A stretch of DNA of 64,000 bases from Streptosporangium roseum DSM 43021 (lineage in GTDB: Bacteria; Actinomycetota; Actinomycetes; Streptosporangiales; Streptosporangiaceae), in assembly GCF_000024865.1 (NCBI RefSeq), contig NC_013595.1, positions 186,001 through 250,000 on the forward strand, in the 5' to 3' direction. Positions 42,320-50,643 of the stretch are shown one piece after another. The notes under the pieces were generated by a model, which saw only the letters and a program-made list of their open reading frames with translations, was not told the origin of the DNA and searched no databases. The position numbers were made by a program, and so were the translations under genes. Each line of letters begins with the position of its first letter. Position 1 is the stretch's first letter.

Positions 42320-43431
42320 GGACCTTGTACGGAGTTGAGATCAGAGGGATTCACCTGCGCGGTGGTCTGCCGTCCTGGTAGGCCATCGCCATGGCGCGTG
42401 GAGATCTCACCGATGACGAATGGTCTTTGATCGATCCTCACCTGCCCTTGGGTGAGCGAGGTCTGATCCCGGACCTGCGCCGGTAGTTCAGCCGGTAGTT
42501 CAACGGTGTGATGTGGCGGTTTCGTACCGGCAGCCCGTGGCGGGACCTGCTCGCCGAGTACGGGCCCTGGTCCCCCCTCTACGACCGGTTCCGGTCGTGG
42601 ACCACGGCCGGCGTCTTCGGGCGGTTGATGCAGGCCGTGATCTCCGAGGCCGCTGCCCGCGGGCAGGCCGACCTTGACCTGGTCAGCGCGGACTCCACCA
42701 CGGTCCGTGCCCACTGCCACGCCGCCGCAATGGTCGTGGACGGTGCGGTGGTCAAGGCGTTGGAGGAGGCCGCTGAGCAGGAAAAGGGGCTGCGCCAAAG
42801 GGGTACAACGCCCAGGCCGGCGAACCCGGCGAAGACAGGGACAGGGACAGGGACGGGGATGAACGCCGGCGGCTACAACGGCGGCGCCGAATACGGCTGA
42901 CGGCGGCCGGGCTGGGCCGCTCGCGAGGTGGGCTGACCAGCAAGGTCCACCTGTCGGCCGACCTGCGATGCCGTCCACTGTCCTTCGTCCTGACCCCGGG
43001 TCAGGCTGGAGACAGCCCACAGTTTCGTGCCGTCCTGGCCCGCATCGAGATCCGGCTGCCCGCCGGTCGCCCGCGCACCCGCCAGGACGCGGTGGCAGCC
43101 GACAAGGCCTACTCCTGTCGCGCCAACCGCCTCTATCTGTTATCTGTGCAGGCGCCACATCGGGGCCGTCATCCCCGAAAAGACCGACCAGGCGGCCAAC
43201 CGCAAGAAACGTGGCTCCCGCGGCGGCTGCCCGGTCAGTCACGATCCATATCTCTACAAGCAGCACAACATGGCGGACCGGTGCATCAATCGCATCAAAG
43301 AGTGGCGCGGGCCGGCCTTCCGCTTCGACACGACGGCCGACAGCTACCTCGCGGGCCTTCATCTACGCGGAGCCATCTTGTGGGTCCGAAGCCTTCAGCC
43401 CCTCTGAAGATCAGAAGTCCGTACAGGCCCT
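42320..43431 (+). mobile_element. IS5-family element, decayed copy 2
   Basis: Left end CCTTGTACGGAGTTGAGATC and right end AGAAGTCCGTACAGGCCCT form imperfect terminal inverted repeats. The transposase starts at ATG 42391 (MARGDLTDDEWSLIDPHLPLGERG). It is broken by a small duplication (CGGTAGTTCAGCCGGTAGTTCAACGG) that adds stops and by later frameshifts. Recognisable parts are MWRFRTGSPWRDLLAEYGPW, the DDE Asp segment VSADSTTVRAH, and RCINRIKEWRGPAFRF. The IS630 element abuts its right end. Confidence 0.85.
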
Positions 43432-44653
43432 AGTGCGACGTTCCTGAATGCGGCCGTACATCCCTGCCCGCCGACCTGGGGAGATGATGGTCTCAGGGGT
43501 ATTGTCATGCCGAAACTGCTGTACGCGCGTCCGCCGGCGGACGCCGAAGAAGAGCGGCAGATCCGCAAACTGGCCGGGGCCCGCCATGCCCCGGCCGACT
43601 GGATCACGCGGGCGCAGATGATCGCCTTCAGCTGGCAGGGGCAGCGCACCAGCGCCATCGCGGCCAGGCTGGGCTGTCACATGCAGACCGTGCGCGAGCG
43701 GATCGAGCGCTTCAACGCCGAAGGCCTGGCCGGGCTCGGCGATCGGCCCGGGGCGGGCCGTAAACCCCGGCTCACCGAGATCGAACGCGGGTGTGTCATC
43801 GCCCTGGCGCGCTCGGCCCCGCCCGGACGACCGGTTCGCGAAGGGGCTGGCGACCTGGTCGCCGACGACGAGAGCGGTCCCGCGCAGTGGACTCTGGACA
43901 GCCTGACCGCCGCCGCCCGCGCGCAGGGCATCGTCATCGCCCGCAGCCAGGTCCGCCGGATCCTACTCACAGAGAAGGTCCGCTGGCGGCACACCCGCTC
44001 CTGGAGCGAATCGACCGATCCGCAGTTCACCCCAAAAGGGCCGAAATCATCGGCCTCTACACCCACCCGCCGCCCGGCACCACGGTGATCTGCGCCGACG
44101 AGCTGGGACCGGTGACCCCGCGCACCTTCCCGCCCGCACCCGGCTGGTCGGTCGGCGGGCATCGGATCAAGGACCGGCTGGAGTATTCACGCGGCACCGA
44201 CAAGACCTGGGTCTACGGCGCGCTGCGCATCCGCGACGGCACCGAGCTCACCTTCTGCGCGCCCTCGCGCAACAGCGACGGCTGGATCCAGCTGCTTCAG
44301 CAGATCGCCACCGCCAACCGGCGTGGCCCGATCGTCGTCATCACCGACAATCTGTCCAGCCATTTCAGCTGGCGGGTCCGGCAATGGCTGGCCCGTCATC
44401 CGCGGATCCGCCAGGTGTTCATCCCGGTCAGGGCCTGCTGGCTGAACCTGGCCGAGGGCTGGTGGCGACTACTGCGCCGGGCCGCGTTCGCCGGGCAGAC
44501 CTTCGCCGACGCCACCGAGATCGCCTACGCGGTCGCCCTCGCCACCGCCCAACTCAACGCCCACGCCCAGCCCTGGATCTGGGGACGGCCATCCCCGCAG
44601 CCCCGAATCCTCCGGCATAAGTTCGTCTACCTGCTTTAAGGAACGAAGCACTA
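43431..44653 (+). mobile_element. IS630-family element with TA target duplication
   Basis: Terminal inverted repeats TAGTGCGACGTTCCT (43431) and the complement of AGGAACGAAGCACTA (44639-44653) match at nearly all positions. Both ends carry TA, the IS630 target. The element inserted at the very end of IS5 copy 2. Confidence 0.85.
43507..44639 (+). CDS. IS630-family transposase, two frames joined by a -1 shift
   Basis: The first frame (43507-44088) carries the HTH, RTSAIAARLGCHMQTVRERIERFNAEGLAGLGDRPGAGRKP, and ends after PQFTPKGPKSS. The second frame contains PKRAEIIGLYTHPPPGTTVICADELGPVTPRTF with the first catalytic Asp, IVVITDNLSSHFSWRV with the second, and LNLAEGWWRLLRRAAF with the Glu. 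They meet at CACCCCAAAAGGGCC (about 44028-44042), where a -1 slip joins them precisely. The A-run argues for programmed frameshifting rather than mutation. The same run is kept in the fragment at 10.86 kb. Confidence 0.8.
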
Positions 44654-44914
44654 GCGGTACGGGTCGACGCCTTCCGCCGGCGCGAGTTAACCATGAGGCC
44701 ACGGCATGAGAGTGCACGCATCCGCTGTGTTCTCCAGCGTGTCGACCGCAGCAATGCACACGTCATGAGATGGCGGTGAGTGCAGGCATACAGGCCCATA
44801 CGACCGAAAACCGCTTGCCTCGCGTGGTGGGCTCAGGGAACGTGGTGTCCATGACGCTCTGACGGACAGCACCCCGCCACTCCGAGATGCCACGGTGCCG
44901 ACGCGCCCCGCAAC

Positions 44915-44958
44915 GCTGTCAGCCCATACCCCTTTAGCTGTCAGCCCGTACCCTTTTA
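44915..44958 (+). promoter_or_regulatory. 22-bp direct repeat in the leader of the rtcB-prfH operon
   Basis: Two adjacent 22-bp units beginning GCTGTCAGCCCATACCCCTT and GCTGTCAGCCCGTACCCTTT end 16 bp before the TTG start. CCCTT-TT-AAGGG at the junction with the ribosome site can fold back. It could be an operator or RNA control element. The rest of 44656-44914 has no gene. Confidence 0.55.
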
Positions 44959-44974
44959 AGGGAAGAGAGCCTTT

Positions 44975-46165
44975 TTGTCTCAGCAACACTCCCGGCAGGA
45001 GTCCTCGCTGCCGTCCACCACGGCCATGGGTCCGGCCACCGTCGCCGTGTTCGCCTCCCCCGCGAGCTGGATCGAGTCCGACGCCCTCGCGCAGTGCCAC
45101 CAGGTGGCCGCCCTCGACGGCATGATGCACGTCGCCGCCATGCCGGACCTGCACCCTGGCAAGGGCGCCCCCATCGGCGCCGCCATGGCATCGACCGTGC
45201 TGTACCCGTTCCTGGTGGGCTCCGACATCGGTTGCGGCATCGCCGTGTTCCCCATGAAGCTCAAGCGCGCCGTACCCGAGAAGCTCGCCGCCCGCTTCCC
45301 CGACCTCGATCGCGCGCTGGATCCCGAGCAGGATGCCGACGACCCGGCCTGGGACGTTGTGAAGGGCGATATCCCCGCCGGTCACGTCGAGGGCCTCGGG
45401 ACGGTCGGCCGGGGCAATCATTTCGTCGAGCTGGCGCGGATCGGGACCGTCTTCGAGCCGGGCCACGCGAGCCGTCTCGGACTCGCCGACGGCGACCTGG
45501 TTCTCATCGTCCACAGCGGTTCCCGGGGGCTGGGCGAACGGATCCTGCGGGCGCATACCGCGGTCCACGGTGCGGGCCCCGCCCCTGATCCCGGCGCCTA
45601 CCTGGCGATGCATGACGACGCCGTACGCTGGGGATCGCTCAACCGGCGGTTGATGGCCGCCCGGGTCGCCCATGCCCTGGGGGCCGAGCCCGCCGAGCCG
45701 CTCGTCGACCAGTGCCACAACCTGGTCGAGGTCCGCGACGGGGTCTACCTGCACCGCAAGGGAGCGGCGCCGGGTGACGGCCGCGACGTGCTCATTGCCG
45801 GTACGCGAGGCACCCCCTCCTATCTCGTGGCCGCCCACGCCGGGCCGGACGCCAATCATTCCGTCGCGCACGGCGCGGGCCGCAAGATGTCGCGTGCGGA
45901 CGCCCTGCGCCGGGGCCGGGCCAAGCACACGGTCGAGGAACTGCGCCGCACGCCGGTGGGCTCGCTGGTGGTGTGCGGAGACCGCCAGCTGCTCTTCGAG
46001 GAGGCGCCGACGGCCTACAAGCGCATCGAGCAGGTGATCGCCGACCTCGTCGACCATGACCTGGCCACGCCCGTGGCCACCACGGTCCCTCTGGTCACCT
46101 ACAAGACACCCGATCTCGGATCCGCACCCCAGCGGGACCAGCGCCGCAAGCGAGGCCGGCAGTGA
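44975..46165 (+). CDS. rtcB: RtcB family RNA ligase (RtcB2 type)
   Basis: 396 residues from TTG 44975, preceded by AAGGGAAGAGAG; ATG 45026 is an alternative close to the usual family start. Active-site blocks are present: MPDLHPGKGAPIG (metal-binding), VGSDIGCGIAVFPM with the metal-binding Asp84 and Cys87, GRGNHFVE with His, HSGSRGLG, and VAHGAGRKMSRADA with the GMP-accepting His (about 299). RtcB joins a 3'-phosphate to a 5'-OH RNA end using GTP and Mn. Its stop overlaps the start of prfH as GTGA, so the two are translationally coupled. In other bacteria this RtcB2 form is paired with PrfH and repairs ribosomes cleaved in the 16S rRNA decoding centre. Confidence 0.9.
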   Translation: MSQQHSRQESSLPSTTAMGPATVAVFASPASWIESDALAQCHQVAALDGMMHVAAMPDLHPGKGAPIGAAMASTVLYPFLVGSDIGCGIAVFPMKLKRAVPEKLAARFPDLDRALDPEQDADDPAWDVVKGDIPAGHVEGLGTVGRGNHFVELARIGTVFEPGHASRLGLADGDLVLIVHSGSRGLGERILRAHTAVHGAGPAPDPGAYLAMHDDAVRWGSLNRRLMAARVAHALGAEPAEPLVDQCHNLVEVRDGVYLHRKGAAPGDGRDVLIAGTRGTPSYLVAAHAGPDANHSVAHGAGRKMSRADALRRGRAKHTVEELRRTPVGSLVVCGDRQLLFEEAPTAYKRIEQVIADLVDHDLATPVATTVPLVTYKTPDLGSAPQRDQRRKRGRQ

Positions 46166-46821
46166 GCGTCCACCTGCTCCTGTCAGCCGGGCGCGGCCCG
46201 CAGGAGTGCGCCTGGGCGCTGGCCCGGCTGCTGCGCCGCCTGGAAGCCGATGCCACCCGGCAGAACCTGGAAACCCACCGGGCCCAGACCGTTCCCGGCG
46301 ACCGGCCCGATACCTACCGATCGGTCCTGATCCAGATATCGGGAGCCGGTGCCGAGGCGTTCGCCGCCTCGTGGACCGGAACCCTGTGCTGGCAGGCCCC
46401 CAGCCCATACCGGGCTGGCACAGGCCGGAAGAACTGGTACGTCATCGCCCAACCGTGCCAGGTCGACACCCCGCGCACGACGTTCGCGGAGGCGGACGTC
46501 GACATCGTCGCCTGCCGCACCGGCGGCCCCGGCGGTCAGCATCGAAACAAGGCCAGCACGGCGGTACGGGCGACCCACCGGCCCTCGGGGATCGTCGTCG
46601 TGGTCGACACCGAGCGGCAGTTCAGCCTCAACCGCCGCATCGCCATGCGGCTGCTGCGACAGCGCATCGAGGACGGCGACGCGACGGCAGGGCGTGCCGT
46701 CACCACCGCTCGCTGGCGCGTCCACGATGAGCTCGTACGCGGCAACCCCACCCGTATCGAACGTCCGGAAATGCCGGAGCAGGACCTGGCTTCGCAGGGA
46801 CAGACGCGCCGACGACCGTGA
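46162..46821 (+). CDS. prfH: Peptide chain release factor-like protein PrfH
   Basis: 219 residues, far shorter than RF1/RF2 (about 350). It contains the release motif RTGGPGGQHRNKASTAVRATHRPSG with GGQ at residues 124-126. The N-terminal 110 residues replace the usual codon-recognition domain (no PxT/SPF motif seen). The C-terminal basic tail ends GQTRRRP. PrfH releases stalled peptides from ribosomes damaged at the decoding site, which the coupled RtcB can then reseal. The GTG start at 46162 overlaps the rtcB stop. No RtcR or sigma-54 activator accompanies the operon. Confidence 0.9.
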   Translation: MSVHLLLSAGRGPQECAWALARLLRRLEADATRQNLETHRAQTVPGDRPDTYRSVLIQISGAGAEAFAASWTGTLCWQAPSPYRAGTGRKNWYVIAQPCQVDTPRTTFAEADVDIVACRTGGPGGQHRNKASTAVRATHRPSGIVVVVDTERQFSLNRRIAMRLLRQRIEDGDATAGRAVTTARWRVHDELVRGNPTRIERPEMPEQDLASQGQTRRRP

Positions 46822-47000
46822 CAGTCCGCCCGACCATGCCCTGCCGCGGAAGGAGAATCGCACCCGACAGTATGAGAATCGCCAGCGCAAAAGCACGCAC
46901 GGTAAGGACCTGCCGGCACGATCGCGGTACCCCGGCGCCGTGAGCAGCCCAAGGAAGCTCACCGAGAGTGGACGCAACTGTGGAGGCCCCCAAGCCTGGA

Positions 47001-47042
47001 GCACAGGGCACAGGGCACAGGGCACAGGGCACAGGGCACAGG
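47001..47042. repeat. Six perfect heptanucleotide repeats
   Basis: GCACAGG is repeated six times in phase between prfH and the next gene (gene-free interval 46822-47270). It is the second heptamer tract on this island. Confidence 0.95.
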
Positions 47043-47270
47043 GGCACAAGAAGCAGTGCGGAACGATGCGAACCAGTGAACGCCAAAAGTCCAGCTCAGA
47101 ACGCCTTCTAAGAGATCACCGCAGGTCGGTCACCATGGCGGATCAGATCTCGATGTTCTGAGCTGCCAGGCTCCTGAACCGCGGTGATCTCGCTGTAGTC
47201 CTCCTCAGGACACAGCAAGGTCCCCGAAATCCGGAACGATTCAGTCACTGGCGTTCGATTGGATGGGCGT

Positions 47271-47939
47271 ATGACTGCTCAGGATGTGGCCCGTCTGCTG
47301 CCCGGTGTCCCGATGCTCCGCGACCTGTGCCGGTCCATGGCGGTGCTGGAGGCCATCCTGAGCCCGGAGTGGGAGAGCCGCTACCACTCCTTCGACGCGG
47401 CTTGGAGCCCGAGGGAGGAGATGGCCTCCATGCGCAACGGCTCGGGAGATGAATACTCCGTAGTCTTCTCAGCGATGGGTGCGTACATCCGCGGCTTCGA
47501 TCACGAGTCGGTGATGAGTCCGTACGCCAACGACGGGCCGTGGCCGGGGGTGCTCGACTCGGTCCCCGGCGTCTTCCGCCACTGCGTCGAAGAGCCTGCG
47601 TTCTGCGACGAGGACGGCATGCCGATCGTGACCGCCTGCCTGTGGCGCGAGGCCGGCGACGACCGCCGGCGGGCGGGTGAGATCGAGTATCCGGACTGTG
47701 AGAGCGATCCCGACGGAGCGGCGCATCTGTTCGGGCTGCTCGTCGATCCGCCCGCGGAGGCGTTCCGGCGGTTCGCCGAGGACTACTACGAAGTGCCCGT
47801 GGACCTCGACGCGGTGCGGCACGTCCATGCCCTGCGTCCGCTGACGCAGGCGGTGGTCACCGCGCTGAACGCCGACCTCACCTTGAGGGATCTTGCCGAA
47901 GACCTTGCGGCATCCCGGTATCCGTCTGCCGCCGATTGA
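47271..47939 (+). CDS. Hypothetical protein, possible immunity-type orphan
   Basis: 222 residues, acidic and soluble: MLRDLCRSMAVLEAILSPEWESRYHSFDAAW, YSVVFSAMGAYIRGFDHESVMSPYAND and FRRFAEDYYEVPVDLDAVRHVHALRPLTQAVVTALNADLTL. Similar proteins are frequent in Streptomyces without known role; their form and island setting recall immunity proteins of polymorphic toxins. ATG 47271 is preferred to ATG 47259. It ends 190 bp before a tRNA-Arg fragment. Confidence 0.6.
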   Translation: MTAQDVARLLPGVPMLRDLCRSMAVLEAILSPEWESRYHSFDAAWSPREEMASMRNGSGDEYSVVFSAMGAYIRGFDHESVMSPYANDGPWPGVLDSVPGVFRHCVEEPAFCDEDGMPIVTACLWREAGDDRRRAGEIEYPDCESDPDGAAHLFGLLVDPPAEAFRRFAEDYYEVPVDLDAVRHVHALRPLTQAVVTALNADLTLRDLAEDLAASRYPSAAD

Positions 47940-48129
47940 GAGGCCAGAGACCGCTGCCGATCCTTCCCGCCCAAGCGGTGCATCTGGTGGCAGCAGCACC
48001 GGCGCACGCCGAGCGGAGTGCCGTACAGCAGCGGCGTACAGCAACACCGCCTTACACGATCACACGCTGCCGGCCCACATCCACCGCCTGAGCAGGGGGA
48101 ACGCCTCTGACGAGGCGTCTGCCCTTCCA

Positions 48130-48172
48130 CTACGGATCAGAAGGTCAGGGGTTCGGGTCCTCTCGGCCGTGC
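48130..48172 (+). other. tRNA-Arg 3'-half fragment (attachment-site relic)
   Basis: CTACGGATCAGAAGGT (anticodon loop onward) is identical to the intact gene for 16 bases. The T arm and acceptor end then diverge (TCAGGGGTTCGGGTCCTCTCGGCCG). No 5' half is present. A hairpin GCCCTGGTCATCCC/GATGACCAGGGC follows. An integrase stump lies just downstream. Confidence 0.75.
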
Positions 48173-48181
48173 GTAACGGAA

Positions 48182-48212
48182 GCCCTGGTCATCCCAGCGA
48201 TGACCAGGGCTT
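48182..48212 (+). terminator. Hairpin after the tRNA-Arg fragment
   Basis: GCCCTGGTCAT and ATGACCAGGGC pair around CCCAGCG and are followed by TTTTCG, as behind the full tRNA gene. Confidence 0.7.
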
Positions 48213-48225
48213 TTCGCTTGTAGAT

Positions 48226-48355
48226 CATGTTTCGGGGTCCGGCGGCTGTCGGGCGATGCCGGCTGATCGTCCCCAATACGGCCCCACACTCCGGAGCTCA
48301 GGGCCTCGCTGATTCGCCGCTTGGCGAGCTCGTCTTGACCCCCATGAGGCATTTC
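48226..48355 (-). pseudogene. Integrase C-terminal remnant beside the tRNA-Arg fragment
   Basis: Reads GGQDELAKRRISEALSSGVWGRIGDDQPASPDSRRTPKHD, the tail typical of actinobacterial tyrosine integrases after the catalytic Tyr. An upstream stop in frame shows decay. Its closeness to the tRNA-Arg 3' fragment marks this as an element end. 48356-48651 holds nothing recognised. Confidence 0.6.
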
Positions 48356-48651
48356 TCATAGGCCCTGTGGAGAACCTCCACGCCGTTGCCTGCCCACTCG
48401 GACCTGCTTCGGCGGAACGCACGCGTTGAGCCACGTGGAGCGGCAGGCGGTGAGGTGTGGTCCTCGGCGCTCCGAGCCGTCTCACGGGCCTTCGCCAGAT
48501 TCGCAGGAATGTGCTCTTGGCCAGCTCAGCCACGGATGAAAAGGCTCAGTGCCTCCTGATTAGTTCCCCTGCCCATCTGAAGGGGACGCCGCTCAGGCGG
48601 GAAAGATGTCCACGGGTTCGCCCGCCGACGTCGGTTCCTTCTTGGCGCAGG

Positions 48652-49479
48652 TCAGAAGGGGCCGCTCTCCGGATAGCCAGCCTTTATGACGGCCTTGCGG
48701 ATCTTCGCGTTGAGTTTCTTCTCGCTGATGACCTTGCCGGCCGCAGGTGCAGCGATCTTCACTTTGGCGCCCCAGTCCGAATACTTGGTATCGGTGTGGA
48801 AGACCATCTGGTCATAGGCCGCGGTGTCGCCGTCCGGGTAGGCCGTCGTGTCGACGACCGTGCGGGTGAGCAGGTTGTGTTCATCGAAGTACAGGTGAAA
48901 CTCGACGTTGCCTTCCCCGGCGGACTTGTCGTGCTGGAAGTCAGCGAGTGTGGCGGTGCCCTGATATTGGCCGGTCGCTACTTCTGATGCGTTGTCCAGC
49001 ATGAACTGCAGTTGCGCTGGAGTGACGCCCATGTCGAGGACAGCGTTTTCGCGCCCACTGGCCTTCGACTGGATCCAGGAACGACCGGAAGGCAGCGCCT
49101 TGGCGATGCCGGCGTTGGTCACGTAGGCGTTTCTGCCCTCAGCGATGATCCGGTAGGGCGGGTTGGGCCCTTTCGGGCGTGAGGACATGCGGACACGGAG
49201 GTCGGCAGCCGCTACGTTGCCTTTGTCGAAAGCCAGGGTGCCGACCGTGCGGGTGCTCACCTGTACCTGCATGGCCCGATCGTCGGCGGTGAAATCGAGG
49301 GTGATGCCGCTTGTTTCGGTGATCTTTACGCCTTTGCCCGGGACCAGCTGGGCCTTCAGGGCTTTCACCGGGTTCACTGGAGCGGCCTGCACGGATGCGA
49401 CGGATGCCGCCTGAGCGGGTACGGCCACCGCGCACACGACCGCGGCCGTTGCCACGAGGCCTGCGAAGAAGAGCTTCAT
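48652..49479 (-). CDS. Secreted protein, LppX/LprG-like fold suspected (paralogue 1)
   Basis: 275 residues. Signal peptide MKLFFAGLVATAAVVCAVAVPAQA; the mature start PVNPVKALKAQLVPGKGVKITE matches that of the protein at 59.0 kb (PISPADALRRQLVENRGVTMSE). The remainder alternates strands as in mycobacterial-type lipid-carrier proteins: GTLAFDKGNVAAADLRVRM, YVTNAGIAKALPSGRSWI, VEFHLYFDEHNLLTRTVVDT. No lipobox. The family resemblance to LppX_LprAFG is by architecture only. ATG 49479 follows CAAGGAC. Confidence 0.7.
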   Translation of the reverse strand: MKLFFAGLVATAAVVCAVAVPAQAASVASVQAAPVNPVKALKAQLVPGKGVKITETSGITLDFTADDRAMQVQVSTRTVGTLAFDKGNVAAADLRVRMSSRPKGPNPPYRIIAEGRNAYVTNAGIAKALPSGRSWIQSKASGRENAVLDMGVTPAQLQFMLDNASEVATGQYQGTATLADFQHDKSAGEGNVEFHLYFDEHNLLTRTVVDTTAYPDGDTAAYDQMVFHTDTKYSDWGAKVKIAAPAAGKVISEKKLNAKIRKAVIKAGYPESGPF

Positions 49480-49930
49480 CAGCGTCCTTGCTTGGGGGGA
49501 TATAGCAGGGAAAAGGGTAAGAGAGTGGTGTTGGCGCGATAAGGAATGTCTTGTAACAATCCTGTGCAGGCCGGTGATCCCAAGTGGTGATAGCCCTCGA
49601 TGAAGGCGGGGTAGTCCTTGCGTCCGCTCTCGTATTTTCGGATTAGCCCGGTCCGCCCCACGAGCCGACCCTGCCCTCCTCTGTAGGCTGAAGAGCAGAA
49701 GGAGCATGCCGCCCCGTTGACGGCGTTCATCGTGCACGCGCGGTCCGATGTCCCGCGTTTGTTGGCCAAGCTCCGCCGCCTGCGCGCTCTGCTGGAGAGT
49801 GCGCACCACGATGACGCCGATGATGGCCAGTCTTGCCAACGCGGTTGCTACTGAGGCTGAAGCTCGGAAGTTAGATCATCATGCGTGATTCATGACCGTT
49901 AGATGGTCATGCATTCGGTATGCCGGAATT

Positions 49931-50505
49931 ATGAGGTATCCGGAAGGTGGCGGGCTGACCGCCAAAGACCGGGCGCGACGCGAAGCGGTACGGCTGCGCG
50001 CGGCGGAGATGTTCGCCCAAGACGTGTCTCAGGCCGAGGTGGCCCGGCGGCTACGCGTCCCGGCGATGTCGGCCAGCCGCTGACATCGGGCCTGGAAAGT
50101 CGGTGGAGTTGCGGCGATGGCCTCCAAGGGAGCGGCCGGATGGCCCTGCCGGCTCAATGAGGAACAACGCACCCGGCTGGAAGCCGAACTGGAGGCCGGT
50201 CCGGCCGCACACGGCTGAAGTGATCAGCGCTGGACACTGGCCCGAGTGGCGGATCTGATCGCCCGGCTGTTTCGGATCCCCTGCAGCCTGCGCGGGGTTT
50301 CGCTGTTGCTGCACCGGATGGGCTGGTCGCCGCAGGTGAGCGTCCATCGGGCCGCGGAACGCGACGAGGTGGTGATCACCTGGTGGAAGACCGAGCAGTG
50401 GCAGCGGATAAAAAGACGGCGGCGGCTCAAGACGGCTGGATCTGCTTCGAGGACGAAGCCGGCCAGATCTTGAGACCGCCCCGAGGCCGGACCTGGTCAC
50501 TTTGA
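49931..50505 (+). pseudogene. IS630-type (winged-helix) transposase, decayed
   Basis: MRYPEGGGLTAKDRARREAVRLRAAEMFAQDVSQAEVARRLRV is the usual N-terminal HTH. WKVGGVAAMASKGAAGWPCRLNEEQRTRLEAELEAGPAAHG, DLIARLFRIPCSLRGVSLLLHRMGW and QDGWICFEDEAGQ follow in different frames with stops at about 50081 and 50217. The catalytic C-terminus is gone. The 450 bp upstream (49480-49930) contain no gene. Confidence 0.75.
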
Positions 50506-50643
50506 GGACACCCACCGCCGCGTCCTTACCGTCCTCCGTTATCCGGACCAAGCCTGACCTCTGACATGGGGTGCATCTAGGTGCACCCCATGGCGGTAGC
50601 CTGCGCCATTCCCTCCTCGCCGCGCCGTTCCTAGGCTCGCCGC

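Noticed and set aside
48130..48172. Second functional tRNA-Arg
   Set aside because: No 5' half, D arm or acceptor partner exists; only the 3' half remains. The same holds for 57151 and 60145.
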